64,000 nt of DNA from Undaria pinnatifida (lineage: Eukaryota > Sar > Phaeophyceae > Laminariales > Alariaceae), in the NCBI GenBank assembly GCA_012845835.1, contig JABAKD010000010.1, positions 13,697,401 to 13,761,400 on the forward strand. The letters are read 5' to 3'. The translations under genes and the position numbers were made by a program. Under the pieces are notes generated by a model. That model searched no databases and was not told where the DNA came from. It saw only the letters and a list, made by a program, of their open reading frames with translations. Position 1 is the stretch's first letter. The number at the start of each line of letters is the position of its first letter. This document shows, one piece after another, positions 63,841-64,000 of the stretch.

Positions 63841-64000
63841 GTCCTCATTACGCGTTTGCCTTGTACGGGAGGGGGGAGGGGAGCGAAGACACGAAAAAGG
63901 AGAAAGGGCGCGTCGGCCGAAAGAGCGGAGCGCTCACTGCAGTACGCACGACAGCCAGCCAGGATAGCGGACCGGTCTGACAAGGCGAGAGGCACAAGGC
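63160..64000. other. Right-hand end of window, no gene recognised
   Basis: Apart from the family P copies, no exon or RNA gene was seen in the last kilobase. Confidence 0.4.

Noticed and set aside
1-64000. CRISPR arrays, bacterial operons or promoters, rRNA genes
   Set aside because: Tandem repeats here are contiguous without unique spacers, genes are spliced, and no rRNA-like sequence was recognised.

Overview
The window is intron-rich eukaryotic nuclear DNA. Exons are short, GC-ended at third codon positions and bounded by GT-AG sites (one GC-AG). They sit in introns of 0.3 to 6 kb packed with minisatellites, SINE-like and MITE-like repeats, palindromes and one fossil LTR element. Stramenopile algae, in particular brown algae, fit best (long introns, CAG/CTG runs, reelin-type and NADAR domains), but this assignment is inference and no marker here proves it.

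Layout. (1) 1-3.9 kb: the 3' half of a mitochondrial copper chaperone gene of the SCO1/SenC family, two exons on +, with a 2.9 kb intron full of repeats. (2) 3.9-7 kb: intergenic, with two hairpin repeats. (3) 7-10.3 kb: GC-rich tandem-repeat sequence in coding-like frames, carrying a decayed NADAR domain. (4) 10.3-15.3 kb: microsatellite, tandem duplications, no recognised gene. (5) 15.5-17.3 kb: a minus-strand gene of at least two exons, with coiled coil and a nine-residue repeat. (6) 18.1-22.1 kb: an old, broken Ty3/Gypsy-type LTR element. (7) 22.1-32.6 kb: repeat-dominated, with GCTGAGCT palindromes, large inverted repeats and a family of fold-back elements with CAG/CTG cores. (8) 32.8-57.05 kb: one large + strand gene that I could assemble from 12 exons whose splice phases all agree (about 916 codons). 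It encodes two Cys-rich zinc-binding-like modules, a membrane segment, a reelin-type jelly-roll region and a polytopic C-terminal membrane domain. (9) 57.05-64 kb: a minisatellite, TIR elements with GGGTC arrays, a minus-strand coiled-coil exon near 60 kb, and more repeats.

The central object is the 24 kb gene in (8). Its architecture matches no protein I can name. Its introns also show repeat formation from gene parts: decayed tandem copies of exon 4, a C-rich minisatellite that runs into the 3' splice site of exon 4, and a 20-bp minisatellite that starts at the stop codon. Everything here was read by eye. Domain calls rest on recognised motifs, and no database search was run.
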